A DNA stretch of 64,000 nt from Aquimarina mycalae (GCF_029906345.1 NZ_JARYGY010000002.1:649901-713900), one strand, 5' to 3'. Positions 8,917 through 18,904 are shown, counted from the first letter of the stretch. The notes: generated by a model from the letters alone, not told the origin. A program made the numbers and translations.

Positions 8917-10169
8917 TGGCTAAATCTACAGTTGTTGCAATAGATTGGCTAACCGTACTTTTGTTTTTATTATTAGTTGGTTTTGGATGGGGCAACATCT
9001 ATTCCGCATCTTACGGAGATGAAGTTTTTTCTATCACCAATTTTTCTTTGCCTTATATAAAACAATTATACTGGATTGCTTTAAGTGTTATTATCATTAT
9101 CATTACTCAAGCAATTGAAACCAAATTTTACGAAAGGTTTGCTGGCTTAATTTTTATCATATCCTTGGTATCACTATTGGGACTCTTCCTATTTGGAAAA
9201 AACGTTAATGGTGCTACTTCTTGGTACGCTTTTGGGCCTGTTGGACTACAACCATCAGAATTCGCAAAAGCTGCTACCGCATTGGCTCTTGCAAAGTTCT
9301 TAAGCGATATGCAAACCAATATAAATCTAATCAATCACCAATTAAGAGCATTTTTAATCATTGCAGTTCCTGCATTATTTATTGTACCTCAACCAGATCC
9401 AGGAAGTGCATTGGTGTATGCTGCTTTTTTCTTTCCATTGTATCGAGAAGGTTTAGCCGCTACCTACTTAATTATAGGAGCTTCTGCAGCAGCATTATTT
9501 ATACTAACCTTATTATTTTCACCCTTATGGGTCGTAATAGGCATCGCATCAATTATGCTACTGATTCTGATCAAAAACAGAAAGCAAAAGCCTAGATACT
9601 CAAGATATTTATTATCAATTATTGTGATTACAGGATTTTGTTTTTCTGTAAACTATATTTTTAATAACGTTTTTGAGCAAAGACATCGAGATCGTTTTAA
9701 TATTGTTTTAGGTAAGGAAGTAGATTCTAAAGGGATTGGATACAATACAAATCAAAGTCAAATTGCTATTGGAAGTGGTGGTTGGACTGGAAAAGGATGG
9801 AAGGAAGGTACACAAACTAAAGGCGGTTTTGTGCCAGAACAACATACTGATTATATTTTTAGTACTGTTGGAGAAGAATGGGGTTTTCTTGGTGCTACAA
9901 CAATTGTAATATTATTTATTGGATTACTTATCAGGTTACTATATCTAGCAGAGCGGCAGAAATCACAATTTAGCAGAGTTTATGGATATAGTGTGGTAGG
10001 TATCTTGTTTGTACATTTTGCTGTAAATGTTGGAATGGTTACTGGATTACTCCCTACAGTTGGAATCCCTCTTCCGTTTTTTAGTTATGGAGGATCGGGA
10101 TTATGGGGATTTACCCTTTTACTGTTTATTTTTATCAAGCTTGATTCTAATAGAGTCAATGAATGGTAA
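8916..10169 (+). CDS. rodA: SEDS peptidoglycan glycosyltransferase RodA
   Basis: This 417-residue, multi-pass inner-membrane protein polymerises lipid II into glycan strands in partnership with PBP2, which is encoded just upstream with a one-base overlap. About ten hydrophobic helices are visible. The SEDS signatures are present: GPVGLQPSEFAK (about residue 107), PQPDPGSALVY (about 158) and the C-terminal GIPLPFFSYGGSGLWG. It ends the elongasome operon and faces the nuclease gene convergently with a 54-bp gap. Confidence 0.95.
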   Translation: MAKSTVVAIDWLTVLLFLLLVGFGWGNIYSASYGDEVFSITNFSLPYIKQLYWIALSVIIIIITQAIETKFYERFAGLIFIISLVSLLGLFLFGKNVNGATSWYAFGPVGLQPSEFAKAATALALAKFLSDMQTNINLINHQLRAFLIIAVPALFIVPQPDPGSALVYAAFFFPLYREGLAATYLIIGASAAALFILTLLFSPLWVVIGIASIMLLILIKNRKQKPRYSRYLLSIIVITGFCFSVNYIFNNVFEQRHRDRFNIVLGKEVDSKGIGYNTNQSQIAIGSGGWTGKGWKEGTQTKGGFVPEQHTDYIFSTVGEEWGFLGATTIVILFIGLLIRLLYLAERQKSQFSRVYGYSVVGILFVHFAVNVGMVTGLLPTVGIPLPFFSYGGSGLWGFTLLLFIFIKLDSNRVNEW

Positions 10170-10223
10170 GCTTAATTTTTATGGGATTTATAAACATATG
10201 ACAGATTAATCCAGTTATAAAAT

Positions 10224-11048
10224 TTACAATTTCCACCCATTTTTATTAGAAGATCCTTCTAATCGGTTTTCTGTATCATCCTTCAATTTTGAAAAAAAAT
10301 CGATTCCTGTTAATTTTTCAATACTATCAGTAGTAACGATAAAATCTTCTAATGGCTTATCTGTATCTTTATTAGGAATCAAAAATGCGATTATTTTAGG
10401 ATTCTCAGAAGAATTATCAAGAATTACTTTATAAAAATAATTCGGTACCGAAACTGCTTCATATCCTATTGTCTTAAGGTCTTTTGTCAAAACTCCTCCA
10501 GTAACAACATATACACCATTATATCTACTTGCCCAATATCTTGTTTTTTGCTCTAGTCGATTCCAAATCCCTGCATTAAATTCATGATTCTGAGGAGAAA
10601 TATTAGAAGTAAGAAAGGTTTCTTCAAAAGCATCATAACTAAATTTTCTATCTCCAGCAGGACATAAATGTCCTTTGTCATATCCCGAATTTTTATAATT
10701 TCTCCAATCAGCTGATGAGGATTTCACCTTTTTATCAATCTCAAAATAAGGTCTTTTAAATTCATTTTTGGATAAATGTTCTTTTTTCAGTTCATAGGCC
10801 ACCCATTCTGGTTGTTCATGCTTCTCTGAATAAGAAAAAGAGTAATTGCGATGAGAAACCACAACTCCAGTTGTTGACGATGGAAGGTAGAAAAAACCAA
10901 ACTCATTATTATCTACATCATTAGATATGTTTTTAGAACCGCTTGTATCTATTTGTTCTTCGATATAATAAAACCCTATTGTAACAACGAGTACTAACAA
11001 TGGATATATATACTTTCTTTTCAAATCTTTGATTTTAATGATTGACAC
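10224..11048 (-). CDS. DNA/RNA non-specific endonuclease, membrane-anchored or secreted
   Basis: The 274-residue protein has an N-terminal hydrophobic helix (about 13-29) that serves as signal or anchor, so the catalytic domain is outside the cytoplasm. The Serratia-nuclease (beta-beta-alpha metal) domain occupies about 65-255. Its DRGH-type motif appears as YDKGHLCPAGDR (Asp124, His127 the likely general base), and the Mg-binding helix follows in NISPQNHEFNAGIWNRLE. It probably degrades extracellular nucleic acid for phosphate or nucleosides. No inhibitor gene is adjacent, which fits export. A cleavable signal peptide cannot be distinguished from a membrane anchor by eye. Confidence 0.88.
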   Translation of the reverse strand: MSIIKIKDLKRKYIYPLLVLVVTIGFYYIEEQIDTSGSKNISNDVDNNEFGFFYLPSSTTGVVVSHRNYSFSYSEKHEQPEWVAYELKKEHLSKNEFKRPYFEIDKKVKSSSADWRNYKNSGYDKGHLCPAGDRKFSYDAFEETFLTSNISPQNHEFNAGIWNRLEQKTRYWASRYNGVYVVTGGVLTKDLKTIGYEAVSVPNYFYKVILDNSSENPKIIAFLIPNKDTDKPLEDFIVTTDSIEKLTGIDFFSKLKDDTENRLEGSSNKNGWKL

Positions 11049-11475
11049 ATAACAAGCTACAAAAGTATCAAAATCAAACTATACTCTTACATTACATGTT
11101 ATATGAAATCACAATATCTCATATATGATATTGCTCGTTTACCAGAGACACATAAAATCATATAAAAAACAAACTTTAACATAAATAAGGAGCTATATTT
11201 TCAACAAGTTTTTGTGAATTTAAACAACTAATTGTCAATATTTTAAAACAAAAAGAAACCTAAAAACTACGGTTATTCCATTTCTATTTTATGTAATTTC
11301 CTCGTCGATAGTATGCCTAAAATATCTAATTTAGGAGGCTTATTCTTTTGAAAGAAAATCTTTAATTTCTCAATGTACCGAGAAAAAATATAGCATAAGT
11401 ATATATGGGGCAATTACTTATACTATCTTTATCCGAAGATTAAGCACACAAAATAAACATCATCTTAAAGGGAAT
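11049..11475. other. 427-bp intergenic region between divergent genes
   Basis: This AT-rich spacer separates the nuclease (leftward) from the VKOR fusion (rightward). A weak -7-like box, TATCTTTA, lies near 11423-11430, about 45 bp before the rightward ATG, but no clear -33 element pairs with it. Several short frames were read; none has a convincing start and coding composition. No tRNA or repeat was seen. Confidence 0.5.
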
Positions 11476-13068
11476 ATGGAAAATAATATTGAAAAAATCG
11501 TAGAAACAGTGCTAATCCAAAACAGGATTAACGACTACGACAAAAAAGATTTAGAACTACAACTACAGATACATCCTAATTATCCAAGTTTTCAGTCCAT
11601 CACTGATACTCTTGATTATTTTAATATTGATAATATTGCAGTAGAGGTTCCTATTGAAGCACTTGATCAACTTCCTAAAAGCTTTGTATCATTAGTAAAA
11701 AAGGACAATACAGAGGAGATCGTTTCTGTTATCAATAAGGACGGACGCATTCAACTTAAGCATACTGATCTTGAAAATAAGAATTACTCACATGAAGAGT
11801 TTAAAAAAATATGGTCACCTAAAGTAATAGCGGTCGAACACAATACTAGTGGAAACAATATTTTCTCTAAACAATCCTTATTACAAAACCTTTTATTTGG
11901 TGGATTATTAATAAGTGCCATAGTACTTTTCTTAAATAGAACTGTAGATATTAATCAGATTTTGTTTTTGTTATTATCCATTTCAGGAATTGTATTCAGT
12001 TTTTTTGCAGTAAGAGAAAGCTTAGGTATACAATCTAATACCATGCATCAATTTTGCACCTCTGTAGGAAGTTCTAATTGTGGCGATGTTATTAATAACA
12101 ACACTGGTAAATTATTTAAGAATTTTTCATTAGCAGATGCTAGTATGGTATTTTTTGGTGTTCTTACTGTGTATCAATTATTTTATGGCTTTAATAACAC
12201 CTTCTTACTACCTACTCTTATTGGTATTCCGTTTATAATATACTCCATATATTCTCAGGCATTTGTAATTAAAAAATGGTGTGCCATTTGTATGGCAATT
12301 AGTGCTATATCTATTAGTATGATTGTTGTTGCAGTACTAAGCCTTTCTTTTAGCTTTTCATTGTCGTTGATTGCAGCATTTGTATTGATTGCTACATTAT
12401 TTACATTGGCTTATATGTATGTTAAAGAGCATATGGTAGAAAATAAGGATTATAAAAGTGATAATATAAAACTCAACCATTTTAAAAGAGACAGACAAAT
12501 ATTTGATCATTTATTGAGCATCTCAGAAAAGATAGAAGATAATTCCAGTATTACCAATGAAATTGTTCTAGGGAATCCAAACGCTAATTTTAAGATTATT
12601 AGCCTTACTAACCCAATGTGTGGGTATTGTAAAGGTGCTTTTGAAGCTTATGCAAGAGTTCTAAGATCAATGAGTGAACAGCTTCAGGTAATCATTCGGT
12701 TAAAAGTAGCACTAGATGACCTTGATAATCAAGCGACTCAGATTAGTTTACGTTTAATGGAAATATACCATACCGATGGAGCTGATAGCTTTATCAAAGC
12801 GTATAGCGAATGGTTTAACGACAGAACATATAGCACTTGGATTAAGAAGTTTGGAGCTCCTAAAAATAATGAGAAACATATTGAAGTACTTAGGACTCAA
12901 TCCGAATGGGCAGAAAAAAACAATCTGTTTTATACTCCTGCTTCATTAATGAACAACTCTATATATCCTAAAAAATATAGCTATGATGAGTTTTTTCACT
13001 TTACTAGTATGCTAATAGAAAATCAAAATGAACATACTTATGAAGAAGAAAAACCTATAGGTGTTTAA
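11476..13068 (+). CDS. C39-like / VKOR / DsbA-like thiol oxidase fusion protein
   Basis: This 530-residue protein has three parts. Residues 1-120 resemble the C39 bacteriocin-processing peptidase fold (QIHPNYPSFQSITDTLDYF) but lack the catalytic Cys, so this part is presumably a peptide-binding pseudo-enzyme. Residues 135-315 are a multi-helix VKOR domain with the loop cysteines Cys194 and Cys202 and the CxxC active site WCAIC (Cys269, Cys272). Residues 360-520 are a DsbA-like thioredoxin fold with MCGYC (Cys382, Cys385) and a cis-Pro region YTPAS. All redox cysteines are intact, so it can probably form disulfides in the periplasm and reoxidise with quinone. In Bacteroidota such fusions are often found with exported double-glycine-leader peptides, but no precursor or C39 exporter is adjacent. 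Confidence 0.82.
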   Translation: MENNIEKIVETVLIQNRINDYDKKDLELQLQIHPNYPSFQSITDTLDYFNIDNIAVEVPIEALDQLPKSFVSLVKKDNTEEIVSVINKDGRIQLKHTDLENKNYSHEEFKKIWSPKVIAVEHNTSGNNIFSKQSLLQNLLFGGLLISAIVLFLNRTVDINQILFLLLSISGIVFSFFAVRESLGIQSNTMHQFCTSVGSSNCGDVINNNTGKLFKNFSLADASMVFFGVLTVYQLFYGFNNTFLLPTLIGIPFIIYSIYSQAFVIKKWCAICMAISAISISMIVVAVLSLSFSFSLSLIAAFVLIATLFTLAYMYVKEHMVENKDYKSDNIKLNHFKRDRQIFDHLLSISEKIEDNSSITNEIVLGNPNANFKIISLTNPMCGYCKGAFEAYARVLRSMSEQLQVIIRLKVALDDLDNQATQISLRLMEIYHTDGADSFIKAYSEWFNDRTYSTWIKKFGAPKNNEKHIEVLRTQSEWAEKNNLFYTPASLMNNSIYPKKYSYDEFFHFTSMLIENQNEHTYEEEKPIGV

Positions 13069-13154
13069 GAACACAACCGCATAACTTTTTAGCTAGTCTG
13101 AAAAGTTAATTTATGAAAGACGTATTATTACTCTTTTTCTTCACACACTCAGAT

Positions 13155-13194
13155 ATTTCCCTGAAAACTTATAATTTTCGGGGAATGTTTTTTT
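13155..13194 (+). terminator. Rho-independent terminator after the VKOR fusion
   Basis: The stem ttccctgaaaa / ttttcggggaa has one G-U pair and is followed by seven T. It lies about 90 bp past the stop codon at 13068. Confidence 0.75.
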
Positions 13195-13272
13195 ATATCT
13201 ATTTTAAATAAATTGAAAATGTTATAAACTCTAATAAAAAAGTGAGTTTTTATGGCGTACAGTAGTTACTTT

Positions 13273-14385
13273 TTAACCCTTTACATCTAATGCGTCTCTT
13301 AGTGCATTACCCATAAGCATAAATGCCATTACCAAGCTCATGATTCCAATACCTGGTATTATTGCCAGATAAGCTTTTCCCAAAATGATATACGAATAAT
13401 GATCTTTAATCATTGCTCCCCAACTGGCCATTGGTGGTTGAGCTCCGATTCCCAAAAAACTAAGTCCACTTTCAATAAGAATAGCAGCTGCAAAATTAGC
13501 TGCAGAAATCACTATTACTGGAGCTAAACTATTAGGAAGGATATGTTTTGTTATTATTCTAAAATGATCATATCCCAATGCTTTTGCGGCTGTCACATAT
13601 TGCATTTGTTTTATGCTTAGAACCTGCCCTCTTACAATCCTAGCCACTTCTACCCACATCGTTAGTCCAACTGCTATAAAAACCTGCCAGAAACCCTTTC
13701 CTAAGGCTAATGTAATAGCAATAACCAGTAATAAGGTAGGTATTGACCAAGTGACATTAATCAACCACATAATGACTACATCAACCTTTCCTCCAAAATA
13801 ACCAGCTATAGCTCCTAAAGATATCCCTAGAAGCAATGATATCAATACTGCTACAAATCCAATTGAAAACGAAATGCGAATGCCTACAAGCATTCTACTT
13901 AACAGGTCTCTACCATATTTGTCTGTTCCTAAAATAAAGGTATGATTCTTAATATACCTATCTTCTATTTCTTGTTGTATGATACCTTTTGGAAAATTGC
14001 TTAGTGCAATATCTTTTGAAACTTCCATAAGTTCTCCTTCATTAAAAGGAATTACTCTTAGTATAGAATCAAGAAAGCTATAGCGCTCTATCGGAATCTC
14101 GGTATCCATATTTTTAGTTCCGAAAAATATCTTATTAAAAAACGATTGATCAGATACAGAACCTGAAGGAATAGTTAACATTTTTACAGAAAAGCCTGGT
14201 CCTTTAGAATGTATTGATAAATGCATCTGATTGGCATTCTTAGAATTATCGGGCGCCAACACATATGCTAAAATTGCGATTATTGCACAAAAAACAATAA
14301 ACCAAAAACTCAAAACGCCCCAAAAATTTTTCTTAAATCTTTGGAGCGCTAACTTTGTTAATGAGTTTGACTTAGTTTCTTGCAT
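13273..14385 (-). CDS. OppC/DppC-type ABC transporter permease
   Basis: The 370-residue inner-membrane protein belongs to the BPD transport family of the peptide/nickel type. A first helix (about 22-45) is followed by a long periplasmic insert (about 50-150) and the GTDKYGRDLLSRMLVG motif that marks OppC/DppC proteins. Five more helices follow, with the EAA loop (AAKALGYDHFRIITKHILPNS) that docks the ATPase. The insert is larger than in proteobacterial DppC. It lies 9 bp downstream of prc on the same strand, so they are co-transcribed. The OppB, ATPase and binding-protein partners are not here. Confidence 0.87.
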   Translation of the reverse strand: MQETKSNSLTKLALQRFKKNFWGVLSFWFIVFCAIIAILAYVLAPDNSKNANQMHLSIHSKGPGFSVKMLTIPSGSVSDQSFFNKIFFGTKNMDTEIPIERYSFLDSILRVIPFNEGELMEVSKDIALSNFPKGIIQQEIEDRYIKNHTFILGTDKYGRDLLSRMLVGIRISFSIGFVAVLISLLLGISLGAIAGYFGGKVDVVIMWLINVTWSIPTLLLVIAITLALGKGFWQVFIAVGLTMWVEVARIVRGQVLSIKQMQYVTAAKALGYDHFRIITKHILPNSLAPVIVISAANFAAAILIESGLSFLGIGAQPPMASWGAMIKDHYSYIILGKAYLAIIPGIGIMSLVMAFMLMGNALRDALDVKG

Positions 14386-14394
14386 TAAAGCATG

Positions 14395-16530
14395 TTAATT
14401 CTTGAGTGTAAGTGGATTTTTAGATCTACGTATATTGTTTATCTTCATATCTTCTAGAACACTTAAAGCTTCTTCAACATATACATCTTTACTTAAACTT
14501 TTATGCCATCTGTTTCTCTTTTCTTTAAGAACAGAATCTTGCGTCATTAAATCCTTTTCGTATGGTAATGATTCGAAAGTCAAATTAGTTTTGTAGTCAT
14601 TTAATTTTTCAAAACGTTTAGCTTGTTCCTCATTCAACTCAATATTTGCTTTATATTTCTTATAGTTTAAAGAGTATACATCGATATCTCTTTTTTCTCT
14701 AACCCATTTAGCATTTTCATCAATCAATTTTAATTGTTCGTTTGTCGCCATACGAGCTTTACTTTTATTAATGGTTTGATCAAAATCAATATAACCATCC
14801 CATAAAGTATAATCGGCTGCAGGGATTTTATCCCAAGGAAGTGGATTCTCCTGATCTTTTTCACCAATGTCAATATAGCTATAGCGATCTGGAACTACTA
14901 CATCACTTTTAACTCCTTCTAATTGGGTAGAACCTCCATTTACTCTATAAAACTTTTGAGTCGTCAATTTTAATGCTCCTAAATCTCCAAAATCATTGCT
15001 ACGCATCCATCGATTAAGATCCATTACATTTTGCACTGTTCCTTTTCCGTAGGTTTGCTTACTACCAATAATAATTGCTCTTTTATAATCTTGCATTGCG
15101 GCTGCCAAAATCTCTGATGCAGATGCAGAAAGTTCATTTACTAATATCACCAATGGTCCATCCCAAAGTACGTTTCTATCTTTATCACTTAAAACTTCTG
15201 GAGATTCTCCTTTTGTTCTTACTTGAACAATAGGTCCTTTATCAATAAACAATCCCGCAATATCCACTACGGTTTGCAATGATCCTCCTCCATTATCTCT
15301 AAGATCTATTACCAGACCTTCCATATCCTGTTCTTTAAGACGAATAATCTCTTGTTTTACATCCTTAGCAGCATTACGTTGATTATAGTCTTGCATATTG
15401 AAATAGAACTTAGGTAAGTTTATAACTCCATAACTCTTGTTGTTCTTTTTCACTAATGAAGATTTAGCATATGTTTCTTCTAATTCAACAACATCTCTTA
15501 CTATTTCTACATTTTCAATAGTTCCGTCTACTTTTTTTACCGTTAGCGTAACTTTAGTTCCTTTTGGTCCTTTAATAAGACTCACAGCATCGTCCAATCT
15601 CATTCCCACAATGCTAACAGGCTCTACTTCATCTTCCTGTTTTACCTTCATAATAAAATCCCCAACTTCAACCATATTTCCTCTCCAAGCAGGACCACCA
15701 GATATAATCTCTATAATTTTTACATTATCATTTTTCTTCTGTAATCGAGCACCGATACCTTCTAATTTACCAGACATAGCAATATCAAAACGATCTTTAT
15801 CCTGAGGTGCGAAATAGTACGTATGAGGGTCGAATTCTTCAACTATAGAATTGATATAGATAGAAAACCAATCTTTTCTTTCTAAATCATCCGCAAATTC
15901 GAAATATTCTTTTAATGAAGTTTTAGTAATCTCACGAGATTCTTCTTCTAATAATACTGCAGACTTTCTTTCGTATTTTTTATTTACGGTTATAGAGTCT
16001 ATTTGCTCATCAACCTTATCATAATAGCTGGATAGTGCATTAAATTTAAGCTGCAGTCTCCAACGATTTTTCATTTCCTTTTCATTACTAGCGTAAGATA
16101 GTGTTTCGTAATCTGTATTAATAGTTTCTTCTTTTTCAAAGTTAAACGGACGCTCCAATATATCTTTGTATAAAGATCTAGCATCGTTCATTCTTTGTTG
16201 TAATCGCTCATAAGTAAGATTAAAGAAATCAATCTCTTTATCTCTTATTTGATCGTCTATTAGTGTTTCAAATTTTTTGAACTCCTTAATATCACTTTCA
16301 TAAAAATATCGCTTTAATGGATCTAAAGCATCGATATAATCAACAAAAACATTTTTCGAAAAATCATCGTCTATATTCTTTGCATCATAATGACCCTTAC
16401 TTAACACATAACTAATCAAATCTATCAAGATTCGATCTTTATCAGGATCATTTTCAGTTTTTGTTGTGAAGCTGCAAGAAGCAGCAGAAACGATTACGGT
16501 AAGCATCAATACCAAAAAACTCTTTTTCAT
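14395..16530 (-). CDS. prc: Carboxy-terminal (tail-specific) processing protease Prc
   Basis: This 711-residue S41-family periplasmic protease has a lipoprotein-type signal (lipobox ending at Cys19, VSAASC), an N-terminal helical domain typical of Prc, a PDZ domain (about 250-335, KLEGIGARLQ ... GPKGTKVTLTV) and the S41 catalytic core. The Ser motif is ELSASASEIL and the catalytic Lys is in QTYGKGTVQ; both are intact. A Prc C-terminal domain (DUF3340-like) completes it. Prc trims or degrades C-terminally exposed envelope proteins, including peptidoglycan hydrolases. It is the first gene of a two-gene unit with the OppC-like permease and is divergent from surE. Confidence 0.93.
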   Translation of the reverse strand: MKKSFLVLMLTVIVSAASCSFTTKTENDPDKDRILIDLISYVLSKGHYDAKNIDDDFSKNVFVDYIDALDPLKRYFYESDIKEFKKFETLIDDQIRDKEIDFFNLTYERLQQRMNDARSLYKDILERPFNFEKEETINTDYETLSYASNEKEMKNRWRLQLKFNALSSYYDKVDEQIDSITVNKKYERKSAVLLEEESREITKTSLKEYFEFADDLERKDWFSIYINSIVEEFDPHTYYFAPQDKDRFDIAMSGKLEGIGARLQKKNDNVKIIEIISGGPAWRGNMVEVGDFIMKVKQEDEVEPVSIVGMRLDDAVSLIKGPKGTKVTLTVKKVDGTIENVEIVRDVVELEETYAKSSLVKKNNKSYGVINLPKFYFNMQDYNQRNAAKDVKQEIIRLKEQDMEGLVIDLRDNGGGSLQTVVDIAGLFIDKGPIVQVRTKGESPEVLSDKDRNVLWDGPLVILVNELSASASEILAAAMQDYKRAIIIGSKQTYGKGTVQNVMDLNRWMRSNDFGDLGALKLTTQKFYRVNGGSTQLEGVKSDVVVPDRYSYIDIGEKDQENPLPWDKIPAADYTLWDGYIDFDQTINKSKARMATNEQLKLIDENAKWVREKRDIDVYSLNYKKYKANIELNEEQAKRFEKLNDYKTNLTFESLPYEKDLMTQDSVLKEKRNRWHKSLSKDVYVEEALSVLEDMKINNIRRSKNPLTLKN

Positions 16531-16700
16531 ACGCTCATTTTTAATTTAGGGGGTTCTTGGCAAAATACATTAAAAATCGTGCCAATATCAGGTAATATTA
16601 CTAAATTTTTCTTAAAAGAACTAATAATGTTATCTCCTGATTACTAATAATATATTTAGAATAAAAAAAATGTACTTTTACGAACGAAAAAAAGAATCCT

Positions 16701-17483
16701 ATGTTGCAAAAAAAACCATTGATTTTAGTTACCAACGATGATGGGATTACTGCTCCTGGAATTAGGGCTTTGATTAGTATCATGAATGAAATCGGAGATG
16801 TATGTGTTGTAGCTCCCGATAGACCTCAAAGCGCTATGGGCCATGCAATAACCATCAACAGCACCTTGTATTGTGATCCTATTGTTATTGACAAAAGTGC
16901 TCCTCAAAAAGAATACAGTTGTTCTGGAACTCCTGTTGATTGTGTCAAAATGGCAACTAGACAAATTCTTGACAGAAAACCCGATCTATGTGTGAGTGGA
17001 ATTAATCACGGTTCCAATTCTGCTATTAACGTAATTTATTCTGGTACTATGAGTGCTGCAGTAGAAGCAGGTATTGAAGGAATTCCGGCAATAGGTTTTT
17101 CTTTACTAGATTACAGTATGAAAGCTAACTTTGAGCCTTCTAAAAAATATATAAAAACAATTGTAAAAAACGTGCTTGAACATGGATTACCAAAAGGAGT
17201 AGTCCTTAATGTCAATATTCCTAAGCTAGATGAGGATGCTATAAAGGGAATTAAAATTTGTAGACAAGCTAACGCACATTGGGTAGAAGAATTTGATAAA
17301 CGAACTAACCCAATGGGAAGAGATTACTATTGGCTTTCAGGGAAATTTATTAATGAAGATAAAGGTGAAGATACCGATGAATGGGCATTACAACAAGGGT
17401 ATGTATCTATTGTTCCGACACAATTCGATCTCACAGCACATCATTTTATACAAGAACTAAACAATTGGTCACTACATGATTAA
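16701..17483 (+). CDS. surE: 5'/3'-nucleotidase SurE
   Basis: The 260-residue enzyme dephosphorylates nucleoside 5'- and 3'-monophosphates. The N-terminal metal site LVTNDDGITAPG (Asp13, Asp14), the PDRPQSAMGHAIT loop and the SGINHGSN motif are all present, and the length is typical. It begins a same-strand group surE - small membrane protein - lpxB - NlpC/P60 lipoprotein. The stop overlaps the next gene by 8 bp. A -7-like TACTTTTA lies about 28 bp upstream. Confidence 0.96.
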   Translation: MLQKKPLILVTNDDGITAPGIRALISIMNEIGDVCVVAPDRPQSAMGHAITINSTLYCDPIVIDKSAPQKEYSCSGTPVDCVKMATRQILDRKPDLCVSGINHGSNSAINVIYSGTMSAAVEAGIEGIPAIGFSLLDYSMKANFEPSKKYIKTIVKNVLEHGLPKGVVLNVNIPKLDEDAIKGIKICRQANAHWVEEFDKRTNPMGRDYYWLSGKFINEDKGEDTDEWALQQGYVSIVPTQFDLTAHHFIQELNNWSLHD

Positions 17484-17757
17484 AAAAGAAATTCTCATTG
17501 GTTTTTTTATAGGTATTATTGCCAATATCATTGGTATAGTATTATATATTTTATTATTTTCTGAACTTAGTATTAAAGAAACATTACAGGCTGCTCAGGA
17601 AAATAACTTTTTAGGAAGTTTAATTGCTTTAGGGGCGATTCTTAATCTAATAATTTTCTTTTTATTTTTAAAACAAAATAAACCCTATAGAGCTCGTGGC
17701 GTACTTCTTGCAACAATTATAGCTGCAGTTTGCATTGCAATAAGTAAGTTTAGTTAG
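17476..17757 (+). CDS. Small membrane protein, 93 aa, unknown
   Basis: Three hydrophobic helices are predicted (about 6-30, 45-65, 72-90), with almost no soluble part. The gene overlaps surE by 8 bp and is 19 bp ahead of lpxB, so it is part of that operon. I do not recognise the family. Its constant company with lipid A genes suggests an envelope role, but this is inference only. Confidence 0.8.
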   Translation: MIKKEILIGFFIGIIANIIGIVLYILLFSELSIKETLQAAQENNFLGSLIALGAILNLIIFFLFLKQNKPYRARGVLLATIIAAVCIAISKFS

Positions 17758-17776
17758 TATCTGAAAGTATAAAAAG

Positions 17777-18904
17777 ATGAAATATTATCTTATAGCAGGA
17801 GAGGCATCTGGTGATTTACACGGTGCTAATCTTATGAAATCTATTCTTAAAGAAGATCCCGATGCAGAATTTAGATTCTGGGGAGGAGATTTAATGCATG
17901 ATGTTGGTGGATCTATAGTAAAACACTATAGAGAATTGGCATTTATGGGGTTTATAGAAGTTATTCTTAATCTTTTTACCATTCTTAAAAACATAAAACT
18001 TTGTAAGCAAGACATTGTGGATTACAAACCAGATGTATTAATCTTTATTGATTATCCTGGATTTAATCTACGTATTGCTAAATGGGCGAAAGAAAAAGGA
18101 TTTCGAACCCACTATTATATTTCTCCTCAAATATGGGCATGGAAAGAAGGTAGAATCAAGAGTATCAAAAAGTGCATTGATGCAATGTATGTCATTCTGC
18201 CCTTTGAGAAGCCATATTATGAAAAAAAACATCAATTTCCTGTTAATTTTGTGGGCCATCCTTTAATAGACGCTATTGCAAATCATCAACAGATTATGCC
18301 TGATGATTTTAAGAACAAACATGGTTTGGATGACAGGCCTATTATTGCAATTCTTCCTGGAAGTAGAAAACAAGAAATTAAGAAGATGCTAGAAGTTATG
18401 CTTAGTATCGTTGATGATTTTCCTGATCATCAGTTTATCATCGCTGGAGCACCTAGTCAGGATGCTGAGTTTTATGCTCCATTTATAAAGAAAGATGGAG
18501 TACATTTAGTAATTAATCAGACCTATGATTTATTGAGTTTAAGTAATGCTGCTTTAGTTACTTCTGGTACAGCCACACTGGAAACAGCTCTTTTTAAAGT
18601 ACCAGAAGTTGTCTGTTATAAAGGAAGTGCTATTTCATATCAGATTGCCAAAAGAGTTATCAATCTTGATTATATTTCTTTGGTGAATTTAATTATGGAT
18701 AAGCCTGTAGTTACCGAGCTTATACAAGGGGATTTTAATACAACAAGACTTAAGCAAGAACTTACAACCATCTTGGATGACTATAAAAGAGCAGTAATGT
18801 TCTTGGAATATTATGATTTAGAAAAAAAGCTTGGAGGAAAAGGAGCAAGTGATAAAACTGCAAACCTCATTGTAGAAACTATAAAACAACACACCACAGG
18901 ATGA
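17777..18904 (+). CDS. lpxB: Lipid-A-disaccharide synthase LpxB
   Basis: This 375-residue peripheral membrane GT19 glycosyltransferase joins UDP-2,3-diacylglucosamine and lipid X to form the lipid A disaccharide. The N-terminal signature YYLIAGEASGDLHGANLM, the ISPQIWAWKEGRI motif and the nucleotide-binding LPGSRKQEIKKM and TSGTATLETAL motifs are visible. The length is standard. The stop overlaps the next gene (ATGA). Confidence 0.96.
   Translation: MKYYLIAGEASGDLHGANLMKSILKEDPDAEFRFWGGDLMHDVGGSIVKHYRELAFMGFIEVILNLFTILKNIKLCKQDIVDYKPDVLIFIDYPGFNLRIAKWAKEKGFRTHYYISPQIWAWKEGRIKSIKKCIDAMYVILPFEKPYYEKKHQFPVNFVGHPLIDAIANHQQIMPDDFKNKHGLDDRPIIAILPGSRKQEIKKMLEVMLSIVDDFPDHQFIIAGAPSQDAEFYAPFIKKDGVHLVINQTYDLLSLSNAALVTSGTATLETALFKVPEVVCYKGSAISYQIAKRVINLDYISLVNLIMDKPVVTELIQGDFNTTRLKQELTTILDDYKRAVMFLEYYDLEKKLGGKGASDKTANLIVETIKQHTTG

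Noticed and set aside
9221..9595. 124-codon frame within rodA on the same strand
   Set aside because: It is a frame-shifted shadow of rodA with Cys/Ile-rich nonsense composition.
11298..11354. A short frame ending in MPKISNLGGLFF that looks like a double-glycine leader before the VKOR fusion
   Set aside because: Only 12 codons follow the ATG and no mature peptide comes after the GG, so this is a chance match.
13113..13211. 32-codon frame after the VKOR fusion
   Set aside because: It runs through the terminator hairpin and has no coding character.
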